This document shows positions 48,083 to 56,939 of a stretch of DNA of 64,000 nucleotides, in pieces. The notes under the pieces are model-generated. The model saw nothing but the letters and a program-made list of their open reading frames with translations, searched no databases and was not told the origin of the DNA. The position numbers and the translations under genes are program-made. This DNA comes from Aureimonas jatrophae. Its GTDB lineage: Bacteria; Pseudomonadota; Alphaproteobacteria; Rhizobiales; Rhizobiaceae. Position 1 is the stretch's first letter, and each line of letters begins with the position of its first letter. Location of the stretch: assembly GCF_900104035.1 (NCBI RefSeq), contig NZ_FNIT01000001.1, positions 559,262-623,261 on the forward strand. The letters run 5' to 3'.

Positions 48083-48457
48083 ATGGACGGATCCGAGCCC
48101 CGCTGCCCCTCCTTCTCGGTGGACTGTCCGAGCCGCCTCCTGATCGACCAGATCGCCGACAAGTGGTCGATGATGGTGCTGACCGTGCTCGATAACGGGC
48201 CGATGCGCTTCAACGAGATCAAGCGGCATCTGGAGGGCGTGACGCAGAAGGCGCTGACGCAGTGCCTTCGGCGGCTCGAGCGCAACGGTCTCGTCCGGCG
48301 CGAGGTGGCGACCACCGGCGTGCTCGCCGTCTCCTACGAGATCACGCCGCTCGGGCGCACGCTGCAGCCGCCCTTCCGCGCGCTCTACGCCTGGACCATG
48401 GCGCATCTCGGCGAGGTTGAGACGGCGCGCGACCGGTTCGACGCGCGCTCCGCTTGA
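48083..48457 (+). CDS. HxlR-family transcriptional regulator
   Basis: A 124-residue MarR-like winged helix protein. CPSFSVDCPSRLLIDQIADKWSMMVLTVLDNGPMRFNEIKRHLEGVTQKALTQCLRRLERNGLVRRE shows the HxlR HTH domain with two N-terminal Cys (C8, C15) before the first helix; in YodB/HypR-type members such Cys sense quinones, aldehydes or hypochlorite. Divergent from an ene-reductase, the classical target of such sensors. RBS GGAGGAAA 5-12 bp before ATG 48083. Confidence 0.93.
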   Translation: MDGSEPRCPSFSVDCPSRLLIDQIADKWSMMVLTVLDNGPMRFNEIKRHLEGVTQKALTQCLRRLERNGLVRREVATTGVLAVSYEITPLGRTLQPPFRALYAWTMAHLGEVETARDRFDARSA

Positions 48458-49362
48458 GCCCGCCGCTCCCCGACCTCACCGGCCTGTCGATCTTCCTGGC
48501 GGTGGCCGAAACGCGCAGCTTCCGCCGCGCCGGCGAGCGGCTCGGCATCACGCGCTCGGCGGTGAGCCAGGCGATCCGTCGCCTGGAGGACCGGTTCGGC
48601 ACGGCGCTCGTCAGCCGCACGACGCGCAGCGTCTCGCTGACGGAGGCCGGCGAGACGCTGTTTCGACGCATCGCGGGACCGATCGCCGAGGTCGCGACCG
48701 CGATCGAGGAGGTGGGCGGCCCGGGCGAGGCGGGCGCGTCCGGCCACCTCCGCCTCGCCGTCTCCTCGATCGCGGAGAGCTTCCTGCAAGGATCGCTGCT
48801 GGCCGGCTTCATCGAGGCGCATCCGGCGGTCACGGTGGACGTGACCGTCACCGACGAGGAGTTCGACCTCGTCGCCCACGGCTTCGACGCAGGCGTGCGG
48901 CTCGGCGAGGTGCTGGAGGCCGACATGATCGCGGTGCCCGTCTCGGACGACCAGCGCCAGCTCGTGGTGGGCGCGCCCGACTATCTCAGGCGCTTCGGCA
49001 CGCCCTCGCATCCGCGCGAGCTGGCAAAGCACCGCTGCATCGGCTGGCGGCGCGCCCCCGACCTCGCGCCCTACCGGTGGGAGTTCACGGAGGACGGGCG
49101 CGACTTCGACGTCGCGGTCACGCCCACCCTCACCACCAACGACATGCAGGTGATGATCCGCACGGCGCTGGCGGGTGGGGGGCTCACGTGCGGCATGGAG
49201 GAAAGCTTCCGCACGCCGATCGAGAGCGGCGCGCTCGTGCCGGTTCTGGAAGACTTCTGCCCGAGCTTTCCGGGCTTCTTTCTGGCGTTCCCGGCACGGC
49301 GCAACATGGCCCCCAAGCTGCGCGCCCTGGTGGACCACGTGCGCCGGCAGGCGCGGCGCTGA
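48454..49362 (+). CDS. LysR-family transcriptional regulator
   Basis: A 302-residue regulator. The HTH at residues 4-63 (LTGLSIFLAVAETRSFRRAGERLGITRSAVSQAIRRLEDRFGTALVSRTTRSVSLTEAGE) is followed by a LysR substrate-binding domain with GHLRLAVSSIAESFLQGSLLAGF and the CrgA-type DAGVRLGEVLEADMIAVPV region. Start TTG 48454 overlaps the hxlR stop, so the two regulators are coupled. The likely target is the convergent SDR/Atu4866 pair or another nearby gene; inference. Confidence 0.92.
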   Translation: MSPPLPDLTGLSIFLAVAETRSFRRAGERLGITRSAVSQAIRRLEDRFGTALVSRTTRSVSLTEAGETLFRRIAGPIAEVATAIEEVGGPGEAGASGHLRLAVSSIAESFLQGSLLAGFIEAHPAVTVDVTVTDEEFDLVAHGFDAGVRLGEVLEADMIAVPVSDDQRQLVVGAPDYLRRFGTPSHPRELAKHRCIGWRRAPDLAPYRWEFTEDGRDFDVAVTPTLTTNDMQVMIRTALAGGGLTCGMEESFRTPIESGALVPVLEDFCPSFPGFFLAFPARRNMAPKLRALVDHVRRQARR

Positions 49363-49365
49363 GGC

Positions 49366-49602
49366 TCACGCGCGGCGCAGCACCATGCCGGCGTGGTGGA
49401 GCACGTCGTCCCGGAAGTCGCCGTCGGCGGTGAAGCCGGTGTCGTCCCAGTAGTCGATATGTGTGCCGCGCACCTCGTAGCGGCCCTCGTAGGCCCGCTC
49501 GCGCCGGCCGCGCGCCTCGCGGTAGCGGTTGCCGGGCAGGAGCTCATGCCGGATGAAGCCGTCGCTCGTGACCCAGAGGCCGAGATAGGGATGCTCGCTC
49601 AT
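49366..49602 (-). CDS. Atu4866-domain protein
   Basis: A 78-residue protein matching the Atu4866 family first seen in Agrobacterium: EHPYLGLWVTSDGFIRHELLPGNRY, RAYEGRYEVRGTHIDYWDDTGFTADGDFRD and VLHHAGMVLRR. The known structure is a small beta-barrel resembling a streptavidin/lipocalin fold; the function is unproven. It follows the SDR gene by 13 bp on the same strand, an arrangement I recall as common in Rhizobiales, so the two probably work together. Confidence 0.92.
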   Translation of the reverse strand: MSEHPYLGLWVTSDGFIRHELLPGNRYREARGRRERAYEGRYEVRGTHIDYWDDTGFTADGDFRDDVLHHAGMVLRRA

Positions 49603-49615
49603 GGACAGGCTCCCG

Positions 49616-50347
49616 TCAGCGCGTGCGCGTCGGGCGCACGACGATCTCGTTGGTGTCGACGTCGTCCGGCTGCTCGATCGCGTGGAGGATGGCGCGCGCG
49701 ATGGCGTCCGGACGGAGCGCGACGCTGCGATAGCCCACCATCAGCTCCGCGGCCTCCGGATCGGTAATCGTGGAGGCGAGCTCCGACTCCACGACGCCAG
49801 GATAGACGCAGGTGACGCGCAGCCGGTCGTTCTCCTGGCGCAAACCATCCGAGATGGCGCGCACCGCGTACTTCGTCGCGCAGTAGACCGCCGCAGTCGG
49901 CGACACGGAGAGCCCGCCGACCGAGGAGACGTTGACGATCTGGCCGAAGCCCTGCCGGTTCATGGTGGGCAGGACCGCCGCGATCCCGTGGAGGACGCCG
50001 CGGATGTTGACGTCGATCATCCGGTCCCACTCGTCGATCTTGAGCGCGTTCATCGGCGAGAGCGGCATCACGCCGGCATTGTTGACGAGGACGTCGATGC
50101 GCCCGAAGCGCTCCTCGGCGAACGCGGCAAAGTCGGCCGTGTCGCGGGCGCTGGTGACGTCGAGGGCGCGGATTTCTGCAGTGCCGCCGGATGCCCGGAT
50201 CTCGTCGGCCAGGCGCTCCAGACGGTCGACGCGGCGCGCGCCCAGCACCAGCTTGGCGCCGGCCGCGCCGAGCAACCGCGCGACGCCCTCCCCGATGCCG
50301 CTCGAGGCGCCGGTGACGAGGACGGTCTTGTCTTGGGTCATGGTCAT
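49616..50347 (-). CDS. Short-chain dehydrogenase/reductase
   Basis: A 243-residue classical SDR. NAD(P) site TGASSGIGEGVARLL, LDVTS, NNAGVMPLSP, the catalytic Ser in NVSSVGGLSV, and YCATKYAVRAISDGLR (YxxxK). The C-terminal part has ELASTITDPEA. Resembles the YdfG-like serine/3-hydroxy acid oxidoreductases; the substrate is unknown. First gene of a two-gene operon with the Atu4866-like gene. Confidence 0.93.
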   Translation of the reverse strand: MTMTQDKTVLVTGASSGIGEGVARLLGAAGAKLVLGARRVDRLERLADEIRASGGTAEIRALDVTSARDTADFAAFAEERFGRIDVLVNNAGVMPLSPMNALKIDEWDRMIDVNIRGVLHGIAAVLPTMNRQGFGQIVNVSSVGGLSVSPTAAVYCATKYAVRAISDGLRQENDRLRVTCVYPGVVESELASTITDPEAAELMVGYRSVALRPDAIARAILHAIEQPDDVDTNEIVVRPTRTR

Positions 50348-50563
50348 GATGGGCTCTCCTTCGGATCAGACTGGAACGGCGGCCGAAGCCATCGTCCGGC
50401 CCCCTAGTTACGTCCCGGCACTGGATCGATCGAGGCGCTGGAGCTGGACGAGACGGTAAGTGGAACTGGACAATCGACCGGCTGATGTTCCGGCGCTTCG
50501 TCGCAGCGGGAACCGTGCCCGCCGTCCCGCGCTTGGGCTCGCAAACGGATGCGGAGCCGGCCA

Positions 50564-51298
50564 ATGGATGGAATGGATGCGTCGGTCGTCGCCGGCGAGG
50601 GGCGAGGCCTTCTGGACGCGCCGGAGGTCGACGAGGTCTTTCGGCGTCTCGAACAGAACATGCCGGGTCGCACGCCGACGGCCAAGGGACCCAAGGACCA
50701 GCCCGACCCGTTTCGCTCGGTGGTCTCCTGCCTCCTCTCGGCCCAGAGCCGCGACGCCAACACGGCGGCCGCCGTGCGCGGTCTCTTTGCGCTGGCCAAA
50801 ACGCCCGACGAGATGCTGACGCTCACGGACGAGGAGGTGGCCCGCGCGATCAAGCCCTGCGGGCTCTACAACATGAAGGCCAAAAGCATCCGCCGCCTGT
50901 GCACCGCCTTGATCGAGGAGCACGACCGCGTCGTGCCGCAGACCCGCGAGGGGCTGATGAGCCTGCCGGGCATCGGGCGAAAATGCGCCGACATCGTCCT
51001 TTCCTTCACCTTCGGCGCGGACGTGATCGCAGTGGACACGCACGTCTTTCGCGTGTCGAACCGCATCGGCATCGTGGAGGAGAAGACCGCCGACCGCACG
51101 GCCGCAGCGCTTGAGCGCCGCGCGCCACCCTGGGCGCAGCACGACGGCCATTTCTGGCTCCTGCAGTTCGGCAAGGCCGTGTGCGTGTCGCGCCGTCCAC
51201 GCTGCGAGCGGTGCTTTCTCGCCGATCTCTGCCGCTTCTATTCGGCCACCGGCGGCCGCGTCGGCCCAACCCAACCGGACAACGAGACCCCGTCCTGA
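50564..51298 (+). CDS. nth: Endonuclease III (DNA glycosylase/AP lyase)
   Basis: A 244-residue base-excision repair enzyme that removes oxidised pyrimidines. The helix-hairpin-helix LPGIGRKCADIVLSF contains the catalytic Lys, and VIAVDTHVFRVSNRIG the catalytic Asp. The C-terminal 4Fe-4S site is CVSRRPRCERCFLADLC (C-x6-C-x2-C-x5-C). LLSAQSRDANTAAAVRGLF near the N-terminus carries the family Gln. ATG 50564 is used; ATG 50549 is an alternative adding five residues. Confidence 0.95.
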   Translation: MDGMDASVVAGEGRGLLDAPEVDEVFRRLEQNMPGRTPTAKGPKDQPDPFRSVVSCLLSAQSRDANTAAAVRGLFALAKTPDEMLTLTDEEVARAIKPCGLYNMKAKSIRRLCTALIEEHDRVVPQTREGLMSLPGIGRKCADIVLSFTFGADVIAVDTHVFRVSNRIGIVEEKTADRTAAALERRAPPWAQHDGHFWLLQFGKAVCVSRRPRCERCFLADLCRFYSATGGRVGPTQPDNETPS

Positions 51299-51603
51299 CC
51301 GACACGACGGGGACGCTGGTCGCCCCTTGAGGGAGCGCCGCCGAGTGGCGCCCCACCCGCGTCGGCCGGGCAGCCGCCGGGTGATCCAACCGTGCGGCCC
51401 TTCGGCGTGGCTTTGCGCAAGGCGGGGTGCTGCCGCCGCGAGCCGATGAGGGGCGCCAACAGCGCTGCACCGCGCCATCGCGCAACCCGTACAAGGCTGC
51501 GGATCCGGTTCATCTGGCGTTCAGGTGAGGGCGCTTAGATAGCTTTCACGAGATCACGAGAAGCGCCTGCTTGCTCCCGTCCCTTCGCGAGCAGGTGCCT
51601 ATG

Positions 51604-51629
51604 GCTGGGCGCCCGAACGGGCGTCCAGC
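51604..51629. repeat. Near-perfect inverted repeat
   Basis: GCTGGGCGCCCG-AA-CGGGCGTCCAGC, one mismatch in 12 pairs, in the nth-YifB gap. Could be a terminator without a T-tract or a repeat remnant. Confidence 0.55.
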
Positions 51630-51694
51630 TATACCCATCGCTGGTTCCAGCGGCTCGGCGGCGCCGACCTCGTCGCACGCTGGAGTTTGGACAA

Positions 51695-51728
51695 CCCAAC
51701 CGGAAGCCTATCCAAGCTCCCGGTTGGG
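51695..51728. repeat. Inverted repeat, 13-bp arms
   Basis: CCCAACCGGAAGC pairs with GCTCCCGGTTGGG (one mismatch) around CTATCCAA in the nth-YifB gap. Not followed by a T-tract on either strand. Confidence 0.55.
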
Positions 51729-51906
51729 CTTGCTGCGCCCGTCAGGTTGCCCTTCCGCAGCACGCTACCTTTGCACGTCGAAGAACATCTTCCAACGTCT
51801 AGACGACGTTTGGCTGGCTTGCAGGGGGATGAACGGGTCGGCGGTGTCGGTGCCGGCTCCCTGATCTTCGATGCCGCCGCCGTTCGGGCGGAGGCCGGAG
51901 CGCCGC

Positions 51907-53442
51907 CTAGGCGGTTCCCTGCAGCCGTTCGGGCGCGGCGCGAAAGCCGATCGCCTCGCCGATATGCGTGCGGCCCACCGTCTCGGCGCCCGCGAGGTCG
52001 GCGAGCGTGCGCGCGACCTTGAGGATGCGGTGGAAGGCACGGGCCGAGAAGCGCATGCGCTCGGCCGCTTCCGCCAGCAGCCGGTTGCCGGCGGCGTCCG
52101 GCCGCGCGACGGTCTCGACCAGATGGCCGGGAAGCTGCGCGTTCGTGGTGCCGGGCGGCAGGCCGAGCCGCTCGGCCCGATCTCCCTGAGCGGCGCGTGC
52201 CGCCTCGACGCGCCGGCGGACGCTGGCCGACGTCTCGCCGGCCGCGGCCGGTCGCAGGAGGTCGGCGGCCGACACCGCCGGCACGTCGACGCGCAGGTCG
52301 ATGCGATCGAGAAGCGGCCCCGAGACGCGCGCCTGGTAGTCCGCCGCGCAACGCGGACCCCGCGCGCAGGAATGGCCGGGCTCGCCGCTCATGCCGCAGC
52401 GGCACGGGTTCATCGCGGCGATCAGCTGAAACCGCGCGGGGTAGGTCACGCGGTGGTTGGCACGCGCGATCACGCATTCACCCGACTCGATCGGCTGGCG
52501 CAGCGAGTCGAGAACGGCGGGCGAGAATTCGGGAAACTCGTCCAGAAACAGGATGCCGCGATGCGACAGCGACACCTCGCCCGGCCGCGCGCGGATGCCG
52601 CCTCCCACCATCGCCGCCATCGAGGCCGAGTGGTGCGGCGCGCGAAAGGGTCGGCGGTCCGAGAGCTGACCGTTGGCGAGCGTGCCGTTGACCGAGGCGA
52701 TCATCGACACTTCCAGAAGCTCGCGCGGCAGGAGAGCCGGCAGGATCGAGGGCAGGCGCGCGGCGAGCATCGACTTGCCCGAGCCGGGCGGGCCGACCAT
52801 CAGGAGGTTGTGGGCGCCCGCCGCGGCGATCTCCAGCGCGCGGCGCGGCAGGGCCTGGCCGCGGACGTCGGCCAGGTCGGGCAGGTCGTCGGCCTCGGAG
52901 CGCACGGCCGCCTCCGGCCGGGCGAGACGCTGCGTGCCGCGGAAGTGGTTGGCGATCTGGATCAGGGAGCGCGCCGCCACGATCTCCATTGCCGGGTCCG
53001 CCCAGGCCGCCTCCGCCCCGCCCGAGGCCGGGCAGACCAGCCCGAGCCCGAGCGCGTTGGCGGCCATCGCGGCCGGCAGGACGCCGGGCACCGAGGCGAC
53101 CGTACCGTCGAGCGAGAGCTCGCCGAGCACCAGGAGGCGCGAGAGCGCGTCGGCCGGAATGGCCTCCAACGCCGCCATCAGCGCCAGCGCGATGGGAAGG
53201 TCGTAGTGCGACCCCTCCTTGGGCAGGTCGGCGGGAGCGAGGTTCACGGTGACGCGCTTGGGCGGCATGGACAGGCCCGAGGCGTGGAGCGCGGCCCCGA
53301 CGCGCTCGCGGCTTTCCGCCACCGCCTTGTCGGCCAAGCCCACGATCTGCATGCCCATCTTGCCGGGCGCGACCATGACCTGCACGTCCACGGGGATCGC
53401 CTCGACGCCCTGGAAGGCGACCGTCCTGACGCGCGCTACCAC
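51907..53442 (-). CDS. YifB/ComM-family Mg-chelatase-like AAA+ ATPase
   Basis: A 511-residue hexameric helicase-like ATPase; ComM promotes branch migration during natural transformation. N-terminal ChlI-like domain (VVARVRTVAFQGVEAIPVDV, MGMQIVGLADKAVAESRERV, LPKEGSHYDLPIALALMAAL). The AAA+ core follows, with Walker A VGPPGSGKSMLA, LSDRRPFRAPHHSASMAAMVGGG, Walker B GILFLDEFPEF and MNPCRCG with a Cys-rich insertion (C-x7-C type). Start GTG 53442 gives the standard family N-terminus; a longer frame to 53535 is not conserved. Confidence 0.94.
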   Translation of the reverse strand: MVARVRTVAFQGVEAIPVDVQVMVAPGKMGMQIVGLADKAVAESRERVGAALHASGLSMPPKRVTVNLAPADLPKEGSHYDLPIALALMAALEAIPADALSRLLVLGELSLDGTVASVPGVLPAAMAANALGLGLVCPASGGAEAAWADPAMEIVAARSLIQIANHFRGTQRLARPEAAVRSEADDLPDLADVRGQALPRRALEIAAAGAHNLLMVGPPGSGKSMLAARLPSILPALLPRELLEVSMIASVNGTLANGQLSDRRPFRAPHHSASMAAMVGGGIRARPGEVSLSHRGILFLDEFPEFSPAVLDSLRQPIESGECVIARANHRVTYPARFQLIAAMNPCRCGMSGEPGHSCARGPRCAADYQARVSGPLLDRIDLRVDVPAVSAADLLRPAAAGETSASVRRRVEAARAAQGDRAERLGLPPGTTNAQLPGHLVETVARPDAAGNRLLAEAAERMRFSARAFHRILKVARTLADLAGAETVGRTHIGEAIGFRAAPERLQGTA

Positions 53443-53573
53443 CCGATTCGCCCCCACAACCCCTGACCGAAAAAGGGTATAGCGGCACAAGCGACGATAC
53501 AAGAACGGGACGGGAACGAAGGGGTGCTTGCGCACCCCTTTTCGAACGAGGCGCGGCCTGCCACAAGCCCAGC

Positions 53574-54080
53574 ATGTTCGAAACGCCCCGCCTTCTGATC
53601 CGCCCGCCCGAGCCGCGCGACTTCGACGCGCTGCTCGCCCTGTCGCGCGACCCGCAGGTGACCCAGTATCTCGACCGCAGTTCGGATGGCGAGGAGGGCA
53701 CGTGGCGCCGTCTCCTCGCGCAGATCGGCCACTTCCAGGTGTTCGGGACGGCGATGATGGCGGTCGAGGAGCGCGGATCGGGGCGCTTTGCCGGCCAGAT
53801 GGGCTTTCTCCACATGCGGCGCGGGCACGGGCCCGACTTCGACCGCGACCCCGAGGCCGGCTGGACGCTGGCCGGCTGGGCGCAGGGGAGGGGATACGCC
53901 CGCGAGGGTATGGAGGCGCTGCTCGCCCATCTCGGCAGCCGGCGCACGGTCGCCATGATCGACCCGGCGAACGCGCCGTCCCTGACGCTCGCGGCCCGTC
54001 TCGGCTACACCCCTCTGCGCGAGGCGCGCTACGGCGAGCGTCCCGTCCAGCTCCTGGAGCGCCCCGCCCCGCCGGTCTGA
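53574..54080 (+). CDS. GNAT acetyltransferase (RimJ/RimL type)
   Basis: A 168-residue acetyltransferase. It begins FETPRLLIRPPEPRDFDALLALSRDPQVTQYL, the usual start of RimJ/RimL-like proteins, and has the acetyl-CoA site LAGWAQGRGYAREGMEALL followed by MIDPANAPSLTLAARLGYTPLRE. It probably acetylates a protein N-terminus or a small amine; the target is unknown. Divergent from the YifB gene and convergent with the SH3 protein gene. Confidence 0.9.
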   Translation: MFETPRLLIRPPEPRDFDALLALSRDPQVTQYLDRSSDGEEGTWRRLLAQIGHFQVFGTAMMAVEERGSGRFAGQMGFLHMRRGHGPDFDRDPEAGWTLAGWAQGRGYAREGMEALLAHLGSRRTVAMIDPANAPSLTLAARLGYTPLREARYGERPVQLLERPAPPV

Positions 54081-54111
54081 CCGACGAAGACGAGGCGCAG
54101 GCCGCCGAGCG

Positions 54112-54771
54112 CTACTCGAAGTCGTCGTCGCCGTCCCAGTCCGGCCGGCCCGGCCCGCGGTCGCGTACCCAGGGCGGGGGCGGGCGGTCCTCGAAGCGGC
54201 GGTCGTCCTCGAACCGCTCGCGGTCGCGCCGGCCCTCGAAGCGGTCGCGCTCGCGCTCGAACCGATCGCGTCCGTCATAGCCGCGATACTCGCCGCGCAC
54301 CGGATAGGGCGGGGGCGGGCCGATCCGGTCGCGGGCGCGGGGCGGCGGGCCGCGGTCGAAGATCGGCGGGCCATAGATGCCGTCCCAGCGGCGGCGGTCG
54401 CGGTAGAAGTCGCGGCCCCGGTAGTGGTCGTCCCAGTAGCGGCCGAAGGAGTAGGTCACGACCGGCGCGCCGATATAGCCGACGACGTCCGGCCCGGTGT
54501 AGCGCCGACCGCCGCGCACGAAGGCGAGGTAGTCCGACGACATCCAGCCGCGCTGGCCGTAGAAGTCGACGTCGCACCACGAGCGGTTGGCGAGGCACCC
54601 GAAGACGTGGACGTCCTCGCCGCCCTGCACGACGTTGACCGCCGGATAGCGCGTCGAGGGGCCGGCGCGCAGGTTCACGTTGGTGGTGGCGATCGCGGTG
54701 GCGGCCTGGGCGATCTCGGGCACGAGAACGAGGGCGGCGAGCGCAAGGAGGGAGCGGAGGCGAGAGGGCAC
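54112..54771 (-). CDS. Secreted SH3-domain protein with Arg/Asp-rich tail
   Basis: About 219 residues. From GTG 54771 the chain starts with a signal peptide (LRSLLALAALVLVPEIAQA-A). A bacterial SH3 domain (about residues 25-85: TTNVNLRAGPSTRYPAVNVV, GCLANRSWCDVDFYGQRGWM) follows, then a long low-complexity region full of R, D, P and G (DRFERERDRFEGRRDRERFE and similar). SH3b domains bind cell-wall peptides; the tail is probably disordered. An upstream ATG (54825) would delay the signal peptide by 18 residues, so GTG is preferred. Confidence 0.82.
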   Translation of the reverse strand: MPSRLRSLLALAALVLVPEIAQAATAIATTNVNLRAGPSTRYPAVNVVQGGEDVHVFGCLANRSWCDVDFYGQRGWMSSDYLAFVRGGRRYTGPDVVGYIGAPVVTYSFGRYWDDHYRGRDFYRDRRRWDGIYGPPIFDRGPPPRARDRIGPPPPYPVRGEYRGYDGRDRFERERDRFEGRRDRERFEDDRRFEDRPPPPWVRDRGPGRPDWDGDDDFE

Positions 54772-54855
54772 GGCGGAGCGTCCGGTTGGCGGTGATGCGT
54801 GCGACCCTAGCGCCCCATCCCTCAACGAAGGCGGAACGCGCCGTTCAGCGGGCGT

Positions 54856-55065
54856 TCAGGATAGCGTCCGCAACTGCAGGAACAGAAGGCTGACGACGCC
54901 CGCCAGAACAAAGCCCATCATCCGCTTTAGGACGGCGATGTCGGTCCGCGCGTCGCCGATCTGCTTCTGGAAGTCGGCTACCTCTTCTGCAGCCTTGCGT
55001 GCCTTCTCCTCGGTGACGTTCGCCGAGCGAAGCGCGTCGTAGAGAGAACCAACCATCAAGGCCAT
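54856..55065 (-). CDS. Small coiled-coil membrane protein
   Basis: A 69-residue protein. Residues ~10-45 form a charged helix (NVTEEKARKAAEEVADFQKQ, IGDARTDIAVLKRMM), followed by one C-terminal TM segment (GFVLAGVVSLLFLQL). The pattern resembles the DUF1640/CCDC90 or HlyX-type coiled-coil membrane anchors found singly in alphaproteobacteria. Function unknown. Start ATG 55065. Confidence 0.7.
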   Translation of the reverse strand: MALMVGSLYDALRSANVTEEKARKAAEEVADFQKQIGDARTDIAVLKRMMGFVLAGVVSLLFLQLRTLS

Positions 55066-55153
55066 GGACGAACCGTTTCTCGTGGACCAGCCGTCGTAAG
55101 AATGGGGCAGGGTTTGCGGCCGCGCAAAGCAATGCGTCCGCGCCGCCGTCGGT

Positions 55154-56092
55154 TCAGAGCTTACGCTCCACCGCGTCCCAGAACAGCGCCGCCACGTCCG
55201 CCCCGCCGAAGCGCTTCACCTCGCGGATGCCGGTGGGCGAGGTGACGTTGATCTCGGTCAGGTAGTCGCCGATCACGTCGATGCCGACCAGCACCTGGCC
55301 GCGCTCCTTCAGTGCGGGGCCGATCGCATCGCAAATCTCGCGCTCGCGCGCCGTCAGCTCCGTCGCCTCGGCGCGCCCGCCCACATGCATGTTGGAGCGC
55401 GCGTCGCTCTCGCTCGGCACGCGGTTCACCGCACCCACCGGCTCGCCATCGATGAGCAGGATCCGCTTGTCACCCTTGCGCACGTCCTTGAGGTAGCGCT
55501 GCGCGATGAAGGGCTCGCGGAACAGGAGGCCGAAGGTCTCCATCAGCGAGGACAGGTTGCGGTCCTCCTTCGTCAGGTGGAAGACGCCGGCGCCGCCGTT
55601 GCCGTAGAGGGGTTTGAGGACGATCTCGCCGAACTCCTGCCGGAAGGCCTGGATCTCGGCCGGGTCCTTGGTGATCAGGGTCTCCGGCATCAGGTCCTGG
55701 AACTCGGTGACGAAGATCTTCTCGGGCATGTTGCGCACCCAGGCCGGGTCGTTGACCACCAGGGTCTTGGGATGGATGCGCTCCAGCATGTGCGTGGAGG
55801 TGATGTAGTTCATGTCGAAGGGCGGGTCCTGGCGCAAAAGAACCACGTCCATTTCCGACAGATCCACCCGCTCCGGCGCGCCCAGCGTGAAGTGCTTCCC
55901 CTCCTCGTCGCGCAGGTTCATGGCCTCGACGCGCGCCGTCAGGACGCCGCCGCGCAGCGCCAGCCGGTCCGGCGTATAGTGGAACAACGCGTGCCCGCGC
56001 CGCTCGGCCTCCAGCGACAGCGCAAAGGTCGAGTCGCCCCGGATCTGGATGCTGCGCACATGGTCCATCTGGACCGCGACCTTCAAGCCCAT
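55154..56092 (-). CDS. gshB: Glutathione synthetase
   Basis: A 312-residue ATP-grasp ligase joining gamma-glutamylcysteine and glycine. It starts [33 protein letters not shown], typical of alphaproteobacterial Gsh[58 protein letters not shown] and [23 protein letters not shown] cover the substrate and ATP sites. Supplies the glutathione needed by frmA/fghA earlier in the window. Confidence 0.96.
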   Translation of the reverse strand: MGLKVAVQMDHVRSIQIRGDSTFALSLEAERRGHALFHYTPDRLALRGGVLTARVEAMNLRDEEGKHFTLGAPERVDLSEMDVVLLRQDPPFDMNYITSTHMLERIHPKTLVVNDPAWVRNMPEKIFVTEFQDLMPETLITKDPAEIQAFRQEFGEIVLKPLYGNGGAGVFHLTKEDRNLSSLMETFGLLFREPFIAQRYLKDVRKGDKRILLIDGEPVGAVNRVPSESDARSNMHVGGRAEATELTAREREICDAIGPALKERGQVLVGIDVIGDYLTEINVTSPTGIREVKRFGGADVAALFWDAVERKL

Positions 56093-56321
56093 GGCGTCAT
56101 TCCTTCGGCAAGCCTTTGCTTCCGGGCGAGGTAGCGGGGCAGCCGCCGTCTGTCCATGCGTGCGCGAAAACTGTGGCCGGCGGGCCGCAGCCCGGCAGGG
56201 GATCGCTGCCTATCACGCGAACGTCAGAGCGATGGCCCGCCCGAGCGCCTTCCCGCCGCTATCCACAATCTTGGCGAGCACGCAGAACCGGCCTGCAACT
56301 CCTGTATTGGACCATCCTCCC

Positions 56322-56915
56322 TTGAAAAGAACCGTTCTTGCCCTGACAGCGCTCGCCGCGCTCGTCTCCGGCTGCGCCCAGCCCATCGTGAAGACCACCG
56401 GGCCGCTCCAGATCCGCAGCGTCGCCGTCGCGGCCGCGCCCACCGTGAAGAGCGACACCGATATCGTGTCGCTGGTACGACAGACCCTGCCGCCGCAGAT
56501 CGTCAACACGCGCGAGGGCCGATCCGCCGACCTCCAACTGACCCTGACCGAGGTCCACTACAAGAACCCGATCGCCTCGCTTCTGGTGGGCGATGCGAAC
56601 CGGGTGCTGGCACAGGGCATCCTGCGCGGCGAGGACGGAACCGAGATCGCGCGCTTCGACACCGGCACGCTCGACCAGACGGTGCTGAACGGCATCAGCG
56701 GCGCGGTGATCGCGGCGGCGCAGGATCGCGCTCGCGTCGACCGGGCCCTGGCAAGGGGTCTCGCCAAGAACGTCGAGACGCGGATCTACGGCAACAACCA
56801 TCGCGAGGTCATGACACCCGAGCTCGCCGCCAAGACCGCGCCCGCTCCGGCCGCGCCCGCGGCGCCGGCGCCCCGGCGGCCCGTTGTTCCCGCCCGGGGC
56901 GCGGCCGGCGTCTGA
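56322..56915 (+). CDS. Putative lipoprotein
   Basis: A 197-residue protein starting at TTG 56322: KRTVLALTALAALVSGC, with a clear lipobox (LVSGC) after 14 hydrophobic residues. The mature part has a DUF-like alpha/beta character (QIRSVAVAAAPTVKSDTDIV, DLQLTLTEVHYKNPIASLLVGDAN) and an Ala/Pro-rich tail. The pattern recalls small outer-membrane lipoproteins of unknown role. Divergent from gshB and convergent with yraN. Confidence 0.72.
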   Translation: MKRTVLALTALAALVSGCAQPIVKTTGPLQIRSVAVAAAPTVKSDTDIVSLVRQTLPPQIVNTREGRSADLQLTLTEVHYKNPIASLLVGDANRVLAQGILRGEDGTEIARFDTGTLDQTVLNGISGAVIAAAQDRARVDRALARGLAKNVETRIYGNNHREVMTPELAAKTAPAPAAPAAPAPRRPVVPARGAAGV

Positions 56916-56939
56916 CGGCTGCTCCGGCGCGGGCGTGCC

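Larger units (their letters stand above)
51299..51906. other. Gene-poor stretch with two strong hairpins
   Basis: About 600 bp between nth and the YifB gene. Open frames on both strands overlap and lack known motifs. Two stable inverted repeats are present: 51604-51629 (GCTGGGCGCCCG and CGGGCGTCCAGC, two-base loop) and 51695-51728 (CCCAACCGGAAGC and GCTCCCGGTTGGG, eight-base loop). Local base composition around 51680-51830 is less GC-rich than its surroundings. I see no transposase, tRNA or ncRNA family. Confidence 0.5.
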
